DNA of 64,000 nt, from the NCBI RefSeq assembly GCF_004339765.1, contig NZ_SMGO01000001.1:682001-746000 (forward strand), read 5' to 3'. Source of the DNA: Albibacterium bauzanense (lineage in GTDB: Bacteria; Bacteroidota; Bacteroidia; Sphingobacteriales; Sphingobacteriaceae). Positions 36,876 through 45,767 of the stretch are shown here, in pieces (position 1 is the first letter of the stretch; every line of letters starts with the position of its first letter). The translations under genes were made by a program, and so were the position numbers. The notes beneath the pieces are model-generated. The model ran no database searches. It was not told where the DNA came from and was given only the letters and a program-made list of their open reading frames with translations.

Positions 36876-39347
36876 ATGAGCAATTACAACCCTTTTGATT
36901 TCAGTCAGGTTCTACCCATTATAAATGAGGATACTGAATTTTTTCCTTTATTATCACAACACGATGAAGACGAAATGAGCGCTGCTGAAATGCCAGAAGT
37001 ACTATCTATATTACCATTAAGAAATACCGTATTATTTCCTGGAGTTGTTATTCCTATAACTGTAGGTCGCGATAAGTCGATTAAATTAGTTAAAGATGCT
37101 TACAAGGGTGATAAAATAATTGGCGTCGTGTCTCAATTAAACATGGGCACAGAAGATCCTACTTTTGAAGAACTGAATAAAGTAGGAACGATAGCCAGTA
37201 TTATCAAGATCCTTCAAATGCCTGACGGTAATACAACTGTTATTATTCAAGGAAAACAACGGATTGTCTTAAAAGAAGCTGTACAAACTGAACCTTACAT
37301 TCGTGCTACAGTTGAACGTTTCAAAGAATCCAAGCATCGTGCTAACAAGGAATTCAATGCTTTATTAGCATCCATTAAGGAATTGGCGTTAGATATTATA
37401 CGACTATCTCCTAACCTGCCAAGCGAGGCAGGAATAGCTATTAAAAATATTGAGAGCCCTGGTTTTCTAATCAACTTCATTTCTTCAAACATGAATGCTG
37501 ATTTAGAATTCAAGCAAAGCTTATTAGAACTTCCAGGTTTAAAGGATCGGGCACAGAAAGTTCTCGAACAATTAATGGTAGAGCTACAGCTCTTAGAGCT
37601 AAAAAACCAAATCCAAAATAAAGTAAGAGGAGATTTAGATAAACAACAAAGAGAATATTTCTTAAATCAACAGTTAAAAACAATTCAAGAAGAACTTGGA
37701 GGAAACTCTCCTGATCTTGAAATTGAAGAACTTCAAAAAAGAGCCAAAGGGAAAAAATGGGGCGAAGAAGTTGCTATCCACTTTAAAAAGGAATTAGACA
37801 AACTTGCAAGAATCAACCCGGTAGCTGCAGATTATTCTATCCAATTAAACTATTTAGAAGTATTGCTGGATCTTCCCTGGAACTCTTTCACCAAAGATAA
37901 GTTCGATCTTAAAAGAGCGAAGAAAGTACTTGATAGAGATCATTATGGATTAGAAAAGGTAAAAAAACGTATTATCGAATACCTGGCTGTTTTAAAATTA
38001 AAACAAAACATGAAAGCTCCTATCCTTTGTCTGGTAGGCCCTCCAGGAGTAGGAAAAACATCTCTCGGAAAATCGATTGCCTCTGCTCTGGGAAGAAAAT
38101 ATGTTAGAATTGCATTAGGAGGTATTCATGATGAAGCAGATATTCGTGGTCACAGAAAAACCTATATCGGCGCAATGCCAGGTAGAATTATTCAATCATT
38201 AAAAAAGGCAAACACAGCTAATCCTGTATTTGTATTAGATGAAATTGATAAAGTTGGAAGCGACTTCCGTGGCGACCCTTCTTCTGCCCTTTTAGAAGTA
38301 TTAGACCCAGAACAAAACAATGCATTTTATGATCATTACGTGGAAGTAGATTTTGACCTCTCAAATGTAATGTTTATTGCAACCGCAAACTCTTTAAATA
38401 ATATTCAACCGGCATTATTAGACCGGATGGAAATTATTGAGGTAAACGGATATACAATTGAAGAAAAAATAGAAATTGCTAAAACCCACCTCTTACCAAA
38501 GCAAAAAGAACAACATGGTGTAAAACCAAAAGAAGTAACGCTTAAATCTTCCGTTATCGAGAAAATAATCGAAGACTACACTCGTGAATCAGGTGTTCGT
38601 GGATTAGAGAAAAAAATCGGCTCTGTAATACGAGGCGTAGCTACTCATATTGTAATGGAAGAACCTATCGGACCATCACTTTCTAACAATGATATAGAAG
38701 AAATTCTTGGTGCTCCTCTCTATGATAAAGATCTATACGAAAACAATGAAGTAGCAGGTGTGGTAACAGGGTTAGCCTGGACACAAGTTGGTGGAGATAT
38801 CCTTTTTATAGAATCAAGCTTAAGCCCGGGTAAAGGGAAGCTAACTCTTACCGGAAACCTTGGTGATGTAATGAAAGAATCTGCTTCAATAGCTATGGCA
38901 TACCTACGAGCTCATTCTAACGACATTGGTATAGACGCACATGTTTTTGATGAATGGGATGTGCACATTCACGTTCCGGCAGGCGCAACTCCTAAAGACG
39001 GACCGTCAGCAGGTGTTACTATGTTAACAGCATTAACATCTGTATTTACTCAACGAAAAGTTAAAAAGCATCTTGCCATGACAGGAGAGATTACCTTAAG
39101 AGGGAAAGTTCTACCTGTTGGAGGGATTAAAGAGAAAATACTTGCAGCAAAACGCGCGAATATCAAAGAAATCATTCTATCCAAGTCTAACAAGAAAGAT
39201 ATTTTAGAAATTAAAGAAAGTTATATAAAAGACCTGACTTTCCATTATGTTTCTGAGATGAATGAAGTGATCCAATTAGCCCTATTAAAAGAAAAGGTAA
39301 ATAAACCTCTGGATCTTAGCCCTAAGGAAACAAAGTCTAAAGTATAG
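36876..39347 (+). CDS. lon: ATP-dependent protease Lon
   Basis: An 823-residue cytoplasmic AAA+ serine protease that degrades misfolded and regulatory proteins. The N-terminal LON domain starts near residue 45 (LSILPLRNTVLFPGVVIPIT). The AAA+ domain has Walker A LVGPPGVGKTSLGKSIA (about 384-400), Walker B VFVLDEIDKVG and arginine-finger region LLDRMEIIEV. The C-terminal protease domain has the catalytic Ser in PKDGPSAGVTM (about 713) and the Lys in GGIKEKILAAKRA. The acidic N-terminal extension of about 40 residues is usual in Bacteroidota. A strong terminator follows. Confidence 0.97.
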   Translation: MSNYNPFDFSQVLPIINEDTEFFPLLSQHDEDEMSAAEMPEVLSILPLRNTVLFPGVVIPITVGRDKSIKLVKDAYKGDKIIGVVSQLNMGTEDPTFEELNKVGTIASIIKILQMPDGNTTVIIQGKQRIVLKEAVQTEPYIRATVERFKESKHRANKEFNALLASIKELALDIIRLSPNLPSEAGIAIKNIESPGFLINFISSNMNADLEFKQSLLELPGLKDRAQKVLEQLMVELQLLELKNQIQNKVRGDLDKQQREYFLNQQLKTIQEELGGNSPDLEIEELQKRAKGKKWGEEVAIHFKKELDKLARINPVAADYSIQLNYLEVLLDLPWNSFTKDKFDLKRAKKVLDRDHYGLEKVKKRIIEYLAVLKLKQNMKAPILCLVGPPGVGKTSLGKSIASALGRKYVRIALGGIHDEADIRGHRKTYIGAMPGRIIQSLKKANTANPVFVLDEIDKVGSDFRGDPSSALLEVLDPEQNNAFYDHYVEVDFDLSNVMFIATANSLNNIQPALLDRMEIIEVNGYTIEEKIEIAKTHLLPKQKEQHGVKPKEVTLKSSVIEKIIEDYTRESGVRGLEKKIGSVIRGVATHIVMEEPIGPSLSNNDIEEILGAPLYDKDLYENNEVAGVVTGLAWTQVGGDILFIESSLSPGKGKLTLTGNLGDVMKESASIAMAYLRAHSNDIGIDAHVFDEWDVHIHVPAGATPKDGPSAGVTMLTALTSVFTQRKVKKHLAMTGEITLRGKVLPVGGIKEKILAAKRANIKEIILSKSNKKDILEIKESYIKDLTFHYVSEMNEVIQLALLKEKVNKPLDLSPKETKSKV

Positions 39348-39360
39348 AAATCCCATTAAA

Positions 39361-39405
39361 AATAAAGGGCCGGTTTGAGAACAATTCTCAAACCGGCCCT
39401 TTATT
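39361..39405. terminator. Bidirectional terminator between lon and gdhA
   Basis: A 21-bp perfect stem, arms 39361-39381 and 39385-39405, loop CAA, core GGGCCGGTTTGAGAA. A T-run follows on the plus strand. It is the longest perfect hairpin noticed in the window and separates convergent genes. Confidence 0.93.
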
Positions 39406-39422
39406 TTTTAATTAGCAATACT

Positions 39423-40862
39423 TTATGGCCAAATACCCATATTTTGATAGGCTATAGCTATTTTATCTATAGAGCTTACCAATGCAGATGTCCTTAAACT
39501 CGTAATTTTAGGGTTAGCCACAAATACTTCTCGTATTTCATGATAAGAACGAATCATCGTATCCTCTAACCCTGAATTAACTAACTCTGCTTCCGATGGC
39601 CCTTTTACAATAATCTTTCGTTGTATCGCAGTTAAAGAACCTCCCGTTACAGCCTCAACCATATTTACAATATTCAAATTAGCTGTTTCCGTATAACGTC
39701 TATCCATGCGTCCAAAAGCAATATGCGACAAGTTCTTTAACCATTCGAAATACGACACAGTAACACCACCTGCATTACAATACATATCCGGAATAATTAA
39801 ACCACCGTTCTTTATAAATGCGGCAGCAGCTCCAGGAGTAGTAGGGCCATTTGCACCTTCTGCAATTATCTTTGCCTGAATACGTTGAATGTTCGCTTCA
39901 GTTATTTGGTTTTCCAACGCAGCTGGTATCAACACATCACATGGCTGTTCTAACCCTTCGGCTGAAGACTTAAATTCTCTCTTTGCACCCGGGAAACCTA
40001 AAATACTACCTGTATTCTTACGATGTTCTAATATTTCATCCGGATCCAGACCATCCTCATTATAAAGCGCTCCATCATACTCACAAACACCAACTATTAT
40101 TGCCCCAAATTCCATTAATACTTTGGAAGAGAAATAGCCTACATTTCCTAAACCTTGAACAATAATCCTTTTTCCCTTTATACCCGGAGTTAGCCCCAAA
40201 GCTTTCATATCTTCAGCAAAACTCACACATTCCCGAATCGCAATAGCTACTCCCCGCCCTGTCGCACCTCTACGACCTGCGATACCATCCAATGTTAAGG
40301 GCTTCCCTGTTACACAACCCAACGCATCTAACTGACCCGGATTCATAGTTAAATACGTATCCGCAATCCAGCTCATCTCCCGTTCACCTGTCCCATAATC
40401 AGGAGCAGGCACATCAATACCAGGACCAATAAAGTTCTTCTTAATTAACTCAACCGTATATCTACGAGTTATATTTTCAAGTTCACCAACCGTATAGTCC
40501 TTTGTATTAATCCGGATACCACCTTTCGCTCCTCCAAAAGGAACATTAACAACTGCACATTTATAACTCATCAATGCAGCTAATGCCATCACTTCATCCT
40601 CATTCACCATATCACTATAACGGATACCACCCTTTGTAGGCGATTTATGATGAGAATGTTGCACCCTCCAGGCATCAACAACTTCAATTTTACCGCTTTC
40701 ACGTCGAATAGGGAATTGAAAACGATATACACTATTACATGCCTTAATCTGGTTTAATAAACCAGCATCATGTTTCGTAAATTGAGCCGCCTGATCAAAG
40801 AACTCACAAACATCTTTGAAAAAATGAGGCGCGCTAGCAGACAAAGCTATTGGATTAGCCAT
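39423..40862 (-). CDS. gdhA: Glutamate dehydrogenase (Glu/Leu/Phe/Val dehydrogenase family)
   Basis: A 479-residue cytoplasmic NAD(P)-dependent enzyme that interconverts glutamate and 2-oxoglutarate plus ammonia. Signatures: HSHHKSPTKGGIRYSD (substrate), the catalytic-Lys region YKCAVVNVPFGGAKGGIRIN (about 110-129), PGIDVPAPDYGTGEREMSWI, and the dinucleotide fold VQGLGNVGYFSSKVL (about 238-252). The C-terminus is complete. Length is somewhat above the classical 450 but normal for this subfamily. It begins 33 bp after the ccmD-like gene on the same strand, at the end of the ccmB-C-D run, so it may be co-transcribed with it. Confidence 0.92.
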   Translation of the reverse strand: MANPIALSASAPHFFKDVCEFFDQAAQFTKHDAGLLNQIKACNSVYRFQFPIRRESGKIEVVDAWRVQHSHHKSPTKGGIRYSDMVNEDEVMALAALMSYKCAVVNVPFGGAKGGIRINTKDYTVGELENITRRYTVELIKKNFIGPGIDVPAPDYGTGEREMSWIADTYLTMNPGQLDALGCVTGKPLTLDGIAGRRGATGRGVAIAIRECVSFAEDMKALGLTPGIKGKRIIVQGLGNVGYFSSKVLMEFGAIIVGVCEYDGALYNEDGLDPDEILEHRKNTGSILGFPGAKREFKSSAEGLEQPCDVLIPAALENQITEANIQRIQAKIIAEGANGPTTPGAAAAFIKNGGLIIPDMYCNAGGVTVSYFEWLKNLSHIAFGRMDRRYTETANLNIVNMVEAVTGGSLTAIQRKIIVKGPSEAELVNSGLEDTMIRSYHEIREVFVANPKITSLRTSALVSSIDKIAIAYQNMGIWP

Positions 40863-40895
40863 AATAAATATAAATTAAGAATTAGATTAGACTTC

Positions 40896-41120
40896 CTACT
40901 GGATATTCTTGTCTTTCTTTTCCAGCTTACCTATTCTTCTATCGATTGTAAACAGATAGATAATAAAGCCAATGAAAATAATCAACAACACAATTACAAC
41001 AACGTAAATTTTCCCTGAACTACGTAAGCCAGTAGCCATTTCAACTCCGTTATCTGATTGAGCAAACGTAACCAGAAAGTTAAAGCAGCTCATTATTATT
41101 AATAGAAATATTTTTTTCAT
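40896..41120 (-). CDS. CcmD-like small membrane protein
   Basis: A 74-residue protein with an N-terminal hydrophobic signal (MKKIFLLIIMSCFNFLVTFA), a short periplasmic loop, one membrane segment (about 38-58, IYVVVIVLLIIFIGFIIYLF) and a charged cytoplasmic tail (TIDRRIGKLEKKDKNIQ). Topology, size and position directly after ccmC match the CcmD family, which helps release holo-CcmE from CcmABC during haem delivery for cytochrome c. Sequence motifs in this family are weak, so the assignment relies on context. Confidence 0.8.
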   Translation of the reverse strand: MKKIFLLIIMSCFNFLVTFAQSDNGVEMATGLRSSGKIYVVVIVLLIIFIGFIIYLFTIDRRIGKLEKKDKNIQ

Positions 41121-41165
41121 CTCGAATTTTATTTTAAAACCAGTTAAAGCCTAGAGAACTACTAA

Positions 41166-41834
41166 TTAGTTACTCTGTTCATCTGTATGATATTCTAATT
41201 TTCTTATACGATATCTTAAAGTCATTATCCAACAACCAATAAGCATCCATCCCAATGCAGCTGGTCTAAATACCCATTTCATACTTCCAGTCATATCATA
41301 ACCGCTGAAGCCCGGATTTCCGCCATTCCCAGGATGTAAAGAGTCTGTTAGTCGAGGTAAAATAAATAACAAGACGATCATAATCGGAAAAGCAAAAACG
41401 TTGTATATAGCTGATATCTTTCCTCGTTTTTGTTCCTCATCAAGTGCATTTCGAAGAACAACATAAGCCAGATACATTAATGAAGCTATTGCAGAACTAT
41501 TTAATTTAGGATCATTTGGCCAAGGATCTCCCCAGGTTATATTCGCCCATAACATACCGCTTAATAAACCAAAAAGGCAAAATATCAAACCCACATTCAC
41601 ACTTTCAACCGCAATGAAATCATCTTCTGGTTTTCCTGAACCCAAATACTTAATACTATAAACTACTGATATTAAATACATCAGAAGCATTGCAAACCAC
41701 ATAGGAACGTGAAAATAAACATTGCGAATGCTCTCATGCAAAATCGGCAAAGCCGGAACTTCACCTAATAAGCCTGCAATGACTGTATATGCAACGATAG
41801 CTGCGCCTAAAAACTTCCACCAATAAGATTTCAT
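41166..41834 (-). CDS. ccmC: Haem transporter CcmC (CcsA family)
   Basis: A 222-residue inner membrane protein with six hydrophobic segments, of the CcmC/CcsA haem-handling family in cytochrome c maturation. The periplasmic tryptophan-rich signature appears as MLWANITWGDPWPNDPK (about 93-109), with a conserved His before the second segment (ESIRNVYFHVPMWFAMLL) and a second, LHPG, in a periplasmic loop. It transfers haem to CcmE. It lies between ccmB and the ccmD-like gene on one strand with gaps of 45-60 bp. Confidence 0.92.
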   Translation of the reverse strand: MKSYWWKFLGAAIVAYTVIAGLLGEVPALPILHESIRNVYFHVPMWFAMLLMYLISVVYSIKYLGSGKPEDDFIAVESVNVGLIFCLFGLLSGMLWANITWGDPWPNDPKLNSSAIASLMYLAYVVLRNALDEEQKRGKISAIYNVFAFPIMIVLLFILPRLTDSLHPGNGGNPGFSGYDMTGSMKWVFRPAALGWMLIGCWIMTLRYRIRKLEYHTDEQSN

Positions 41835-41893
41835 TAATTAATATTTAAGTAGAACAATAATCATTTGCTCCAGAACTACCTATTGGCAATTCA

Positions 41894-42553
41894 TCAGTCC
41901 CTCCAAATGTAAGGAAATAACAATAAAGAAACGGAAATTACGATCGCATTTATTGCTAATAACACAAAGATTTCATCGTAGCTTACACTCCTATCAAGTC
42001 CATCCATCGCATTCTTGGATAATTTAATTAAAACGATAAGCAAAGGGATAATAACCGGAAAACTTAATATGGCCATTAAAGTGCCATTATTATTGGCTTT
42101 AGCACTAATTCCAGAAATCATGGTAAAAACTGTGGCGAAACTAATACTGCCTAATACAACCGAAACTAAATAAAGGAATGGGTCTCCTAATGGATTTCTG
42201 AAGATTACAGAATAAACAAATAAAGCTATCAAAGACAGCACTAACATTAAAACAATGTTATAAATTATTTTGGAAAGTATAATTGCATTGGGACTAGCTA
42301 ATGTATAATAGTATAGCTGCCTTCCCCTACTTTCTTGAACAAAGCTTTTTGAGATAGCATTGATAGAAGCAAAAAGCAAGATTATCCAAAACAATGCATT
42401 CCAAACAACACCGTCAACACTGCGAAACGCTTGGTAACAAACGAAAACGGTTGATATAACATACAACAAAATGCTGTTGAAGGCGTATTTTGAACGCCAC
42501 TCCAACAGCATTTCTTTATAAACTAAATATCGTACTTGTTCTAAGAAACTCAT
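41894..42553 (-). CDS. ccmB: Haem exporter subunit CcmB
   Basis: A 219-residue inner membrane protein with six hydrophobic segments, the permease-like CcmB component of the CcmABCD complex in cytochrome c maturation. Characteristic parts: VYKEMLLEWRSKYAFNSILL at the start, SFVQESRGRQLYYYTLASPN (about 65-85) and LSFPVIIPLLIVLIKLS. I chose the ATG at 42553, since the -7 element TATCTTTG (42567-42560) overlaps the TTG that begins the longer frame. The mRNA is predicted to be leaderless. The ATPase CcmA is not adjacent. Confidence 0.9.
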   Translation of the reverse strand: MSFLEQVRYLVYKEMLLEWRSKYAFNSILLYVISTVFVCYQAFRSVDGVVWNALFWIILLFASINAISKSFVQESRGRQLYYYTLASPNAIILSKIIYNIVLMLVLSLIALFVYSVIFRNPLGDPFLYLVSVVLGSISFATVFTMISGISAKANNNGTLMAILSFPVIIPLLIVLIKLSKNAMDGLDRSVSYDEIFVLLAINAIVISVSLLLFPYIWRD

Positions 42554-42559
42554 TGACAC

Positions 42560-42567
42560 CAAAGATA
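42560..42567 (-). promoter_or_regulatory. -7 element of the ccmB-C-D run
   Basis: TATCTTTG on the minus strand fits TAnnTTTG and ends 6 nt before the ATG at 42553, so a leaderless ccmB message is predicted. Confidence 0.63.
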
Positions 42568-42620
42568 CGATTAGGACTCTTTAGTGGCTAATGAATTCAT
42601 GAATAATTATTTAAAAATTA

Positions 42621-43046
42621 CTAACGCATTTTATTTTTAGCATCAGTTGCTAAATCTTCAGCACTACGCGCAGCTCTTCTTCCAAGATTTTCAGCATCAT
42701 CCTTTAAGCTGCTTCCTTTTTTCTTAATTTCACCCGATACATCAGAGAACTTATCTTTACCTTCTTCGAATTTCTTCTTCGCTTTATCTTTTGCCTTCTC
42801 TGCAAAATCAGAAGCACAATCCAATCCTTCGTTAGCTTTTTCTTTAATAGTGTTCGAAAGTTCATTAATACTATCGATCGCCTTATTTAAACTTTTGCGC
42901 CCATCTTTGGTACCAAATAAATACCATGCGGCTGCACCTGCTGCTAAACCTGCTAAAGCAAATCCTACTAAACTTGAATTCTTACTCATCTTATCTTTAT
43001 TTAATGATTTTTTTAATTCTGATTTCATTTTTATATCACTTTTCAT
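42621..43046 (-). CDS. YtxH domain protein
   Basis: A 141-residue protein of the YtxH type: one membrane segment (about 26-43, LVGFALAGLAAGAAAWYLFG, followed by TKDGRKS) and a long charged, Lys/Glu/Ala-rich amphipathic helix to the C-terminus, likely coiled coil. In other bacteria such proteins are stress-related, with no known biochemical activity. The start is uncertain: ATGs at 43046, 43028 and 42989 are all in frame, and YtxH proteins often start like the last one (MSKNSSLVGF). It lies between ccmB and a sugar isomerase family gene on the same strand. Confidence 0.8.
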   Translation of the reverse strand: MKSDIKMKSELKKSLNKDKMSKNSSLVGFALAGLAAGAAAWYLFGTKDGRKSLNKAIDSINELSNTIKEKANEGLDCASDFAEKAKDKAKKKFEEGKDKFSDVSGEIKKKGSSLKDDAENLGRRAARSAEDLATDAKNKMR

Positions 43047-43090
43047 AATAAGATCAACAAGCTTTAAAAGGTTTTGTTTTATAAAAAGTA

Positions 43091-44233
43091 TTATTTCAAG
43101 CCTTTCACATCGGTTAAAGCGATATCTTTTCGTTGAGGCTGAACAAGTGCTTTATAGCTATTAAACTGATAACCATCTTGTTTCAAATCCCACAACATAG
43201 GCCGCAAGAAACTTATAGCTGCTTCATAACCTTGTGTAATTGCAGCAAGATTGCCTGTTCCTTTTGAATTCATTGCTTCATTTTCAATTTCAAAAGCATC
43301 CACAAAACCTTTCTCTTTTAATATATCTACAAATGCGCGCCAATCCATACTATCAGACCCTCCAAATCCAGGTAACATAGCTTCATAGTGATGACGATCC
43401 CAGCTATTTTGTGGAATAGAAACATTCGCCTTTAATGCTAAATCTGCATTAACACTCTGCATAGGATACATTCCTCCCCAATCAGTACGCGCCTGATTTT
43501 TAATATTTCTAGTTGTTTTAACATGGATACGATGAATACGATCAATATCGCTATTAGCAATTACATCAACCGGATCAGTATTCTGCCAAACATCATGAGA
43601 AGGGTCATAGATTTCTCCATGAGCCTTACTTGGAATCATCGCATACATTAATTTTCTGGCAGCCAAAACTCCCGGTAAATTGTTAAATGTATTGGTAAAA
43701 CCCGGTGCGCGCCACCCCTCCATCGGACAATTCTCATACATCACCGTAACCCCTAAATCTTCTGCATATTTTATAATCGGGTTAAATACACGGTAATACT
43801 CATCCAAATTCTTTTGAAAACCATTTTCTTGATTTCCTAGTTCATGATTATAACCAACAAAAGTTCCCACCTTCACATTATTCTCATCACCACCTAGCAA
43901 ATAAGCAATTCTAATTAATTTCAATAAATGGTTCTGGTTCTTAATCCGTTCAGCTTCATCGCCGCCAATCATATTTTCAAAGGCACCTAAAGACAGGCCC
44001 AACTTATTCTGATTAAACTGCTCTATCAGTTTTTTTGCATCTTCTACTCCAAAGTTTTCATATTCAAGATGAGTAGCCGTATGATCTTCCCGCGTACCAT
44101 CTTTTCTAAAAACACATAAGTCGAGCCCCTGTGCACCAACCTCTATAGCTTTCTCAATTAATTGATCAAGATTCAATTGATCAAAAGCCGAACTCATCAC
44201 CCAAATAGGATTGTTTAAAGAATTGTTTTTCAT
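43091..44233 (-). CDS. Sugar phosphate isomerase/epimerase family protein
   Basis: A 380-residue TIM-barrel protein of the xylose isomerase-like (AP endonuclease 2) superfamily. Metal-ligand motifs typical of the family: GAQGLDLCVFRKDG (about 33-46), VMYENCPMEGW, YDPSHDVWQNTDPVDVI (Asp/His ligands), RIHRIHVKTTRNI, and the closing DAFEIENEAMN with the Glu ligand. There is no signal peptide. The substrate is unknown; isomerase or epimerase activity on a sugar or polyol is inferred from the fold. It stands 44 bp upstream of the YtxH gene. Confidence 0.87.
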   Translation of the reverse strand: MKNNSLNNPIWVMSSAFDQLNLDQLIEKAIEVGAQGLDLCVFRKDGTREDHTATHLEYENFGVEDAKKLIEQFNQNKLGLSLGAFENMIGGDEAERIKNQNHLLKLIRIAYLLGGDENNVKVGTFVGYNHELGNQENGFQKNLDEYYRVFNPIIKYAEDLGVTVMYENCPMEGWRAPGFTNTFNNLPGVLAARKLMYAMIPSKAHGEIYDPSHDVWQNTDPVDVIANSDIDRIHRIHVKTTRNIKNQARTDWGGMYPMQSVNADLALKANVSIPQNSWDRHHYEAMLPGFGGSDSMDWRAFVDILKEKGFVDAFEIENEAMNSKGTGNLAAITQGYEAAISFLRPMLWDLKQDGYQFNSYKALVQPQRKDIALTDVKGLK

Positions 44234-44268
44234 TTTAAAATTAAATTATTGTGATTAGGTTTAAATAA

Positions 44269-45066
44269 TTAACAATATATCACCTGGTTCGATTTAGCTA
44301 AATCAGGTAAACAAACAGCCTGATCAAATATAGCGAAAAGCGAAGAGCCACTTCCGCTCATTGCGGCATATACAGCTCCGGCATCATAAAGATCTTGTTT
44401 TATCTGTCCAATACTAGGGAACTTTTTGAAAACTGTAGCTTCAAAATCATTAAAGATAGTTTCTTTCCATGTATTAATCGGTTCAAGAATCATCTCTTTC
44501 AAGTTCCTTCCATCCTCCTTTAATAAAACGCCACCATAGGCCTCAGCCGTATTAATATGTATAGGAGGATTAACCACTAGTAAATGATAAGCTGAAAGAT
44601 CTATTTCTATTTCTAAGAATTGATCTCCGATCCCTTCTGCAAAAACACTTTTATTATTGATGAAGAATGAACAATCTGCCCCCATCGTACGTGCATAGTT
44701 CATCATCTGTTCAGACTCTAGTTTCAGATTAAAATAATCATTCATTAATTTAATCAAAAAAGCAGCATCTGATGATCCTCCACCCAAACCTGCTCCAATA
44801 GGAATCCGTTTATGCAAATAAATATGTATAGGCGATAATTTATAAATACCTCCTAATAGATTATAAACCCGGCTACATAAATTATCACCACCATCTGGTA
44901 TAGGAATTCCCGATACAAAAAGCTTTGTCTCAGAAGCCTCAACAATCTCAAGTGCATCATATATTGGAATAGGATATAAAACAGTTTCTATATCATGATA
45001 GCCATCAGAACGTTTCCTCAAGACCTGAAGACCTAAATTTATCTTAGCATTCGGGAAAGTAATCAT
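44269..45066 (-). CDS. ispE: 4-diphosphocytidyl-2-C-methyl-D-erythritol kinase
   Basis: A 265-residue GHMP-family kinase of the non-mevalonate isoprenoid pathway. Motifs: PNAKINLGLQVLRKRSDGYH at the N-terminus, the ATP loop PIGAGLGGGSSDAAFLI (about 87-103), and the third GHMP motif AAMSGSGSSLFAIF (about 236-249). Length is slightly short but normal for Bacteroidota. It is the last gene of the E1/DUF2027-like/ispE run, 37 bp after the previous stop. No terminator is visible before the next gene. Confidence 0.95.
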   Translation of the reverse strand: MITFPNAKINLGLQVLRKRSDGYHDIETVLYPIPIYDALEIVEASETKLFVSGIPIPDGGDNLCSRVYNLLGGIYKLSPIHIYLHKRIPIGAGLGGGSSDAAFLIKLMNDYFNLKLESEQMMNYARTMGADCSFFINNKSVFAEGIGDQFLEIEIDLSAYHLLVVNPPIHINTAEAYGGVLLKEDGRNLKEMILEPINTWKETIFNDFEATVFKKFPSIGQIKQDLYDAGAVYAAMSGSGSSLFAIFDQAVCLPDLAKSNQVIYC

Positions 45067-45103
45067 AGGGATTTAATTGCTCAGAAATCGTCAATAATAG
45101 CTT

Positions 45104-45754
45104 TTATTTTTTATTCGGACGATGAGAAAAGAAATGCTCTTGCAACTTATCAGTATCTATTTTAGCCTCCTCTTCATCCAGGCGGAATATCCATGCTTTC
45201 ATTCCCAAAACAGGAACTTCTTTTTTAGAAGTCGACAAATCAACAGGTCGTATTTTCTTATCGTATATTAAGGGCTTTTTAACATCAAGCAGATTTTTCG
45301 AAAAGAAAAGCAACTGGAAATTGAACACTGGCCAGTTTCCAATAGAAGCAGCATTAGCAGTATAGATCTTTTCAGCAGCATGTGCTGTAATCTGCCCGCT
45401 AAATTCACCCTTTATCTGATCAGCTTTTTTCGTATTCATAGCAAACATCAGCTGATAAGAACTTTCATTAACAACAAAAAATTCTACCAATCCTTGTTTC
45501 GGGTCGCCGGTTATCGCTAAGTATATTCCTTCATTCTTAAATTCAGCTTGAGGAACCTGCGCCTCCTCGCTTCTTTTATCCTCTTCAGTATCCATTTTAC
45601 CATATACCAGCGTAACTTTCGTTGCTGGCACCGGAATTTCAAAGCCATCCTCTCCTGTAACCGCAATCATTCCATCATTCAGAATGGCAGTAATATAACC
45701 TTCCGCGTCTTCTTCTACAAGGCGTACGAAATCTCCTAATTTATATTTACTCAT
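45104..45754 (-). CDS. DUF2027-like protein lacking a Smr domain
   Basis: A 216-residue cytoplasmic protein that resembles the N-terminal two thirds of Bacteroidota DUF2027-Smr proteins. It has a small SH3-like start (YKLGDFVRLVEEDAEGYI, then GEDGFEIPVPATKVTLVYG) and a central beta-rich DUF2027 region (GIYLAITGDPKQGLVEFFVV to KAWIFRLDEE). From memory, relatives continue with a Smr nuclease-like domain after this point. Here the protein stops with KLQEHFFSHRPNKK, and only 37 bp precede ispE, so no Smr remnant exists. Function unknown. It lies 13 bp after the E1 gene. Confidence 0.78.
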   Translation of the reverse strand: MSKYKLGDFVRLVEEDAEGYITAILNDGMIAVTGEDGFEIPVPATKVTLVYGKMDTEEDKRSEEAQVPQAEFKNEGIYLAITGDPKQGLVEFFVVNESSYQLMFAMNTKKADQIKGEFSGQITAHAAEKIYTANAASIGNWPVFNFQLLFFSKNLLDVKKPLIYDKKIRPVDLSTSKKEVPVLGMKAWIFRLDEEEAKIDTDKLQEHFFSHRPNKK

Positions 45755-45767
45755 TATGGATATTTAT

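Noticed and set aside
36650-36883. Leftward 77-codon frame between the TPR gene and lon
   Set aside because: It overlaps the lon start and the promoter region of the TPR gene, has a composition typical of non-coding AT-rich DNA, and shows no recognisable motif.
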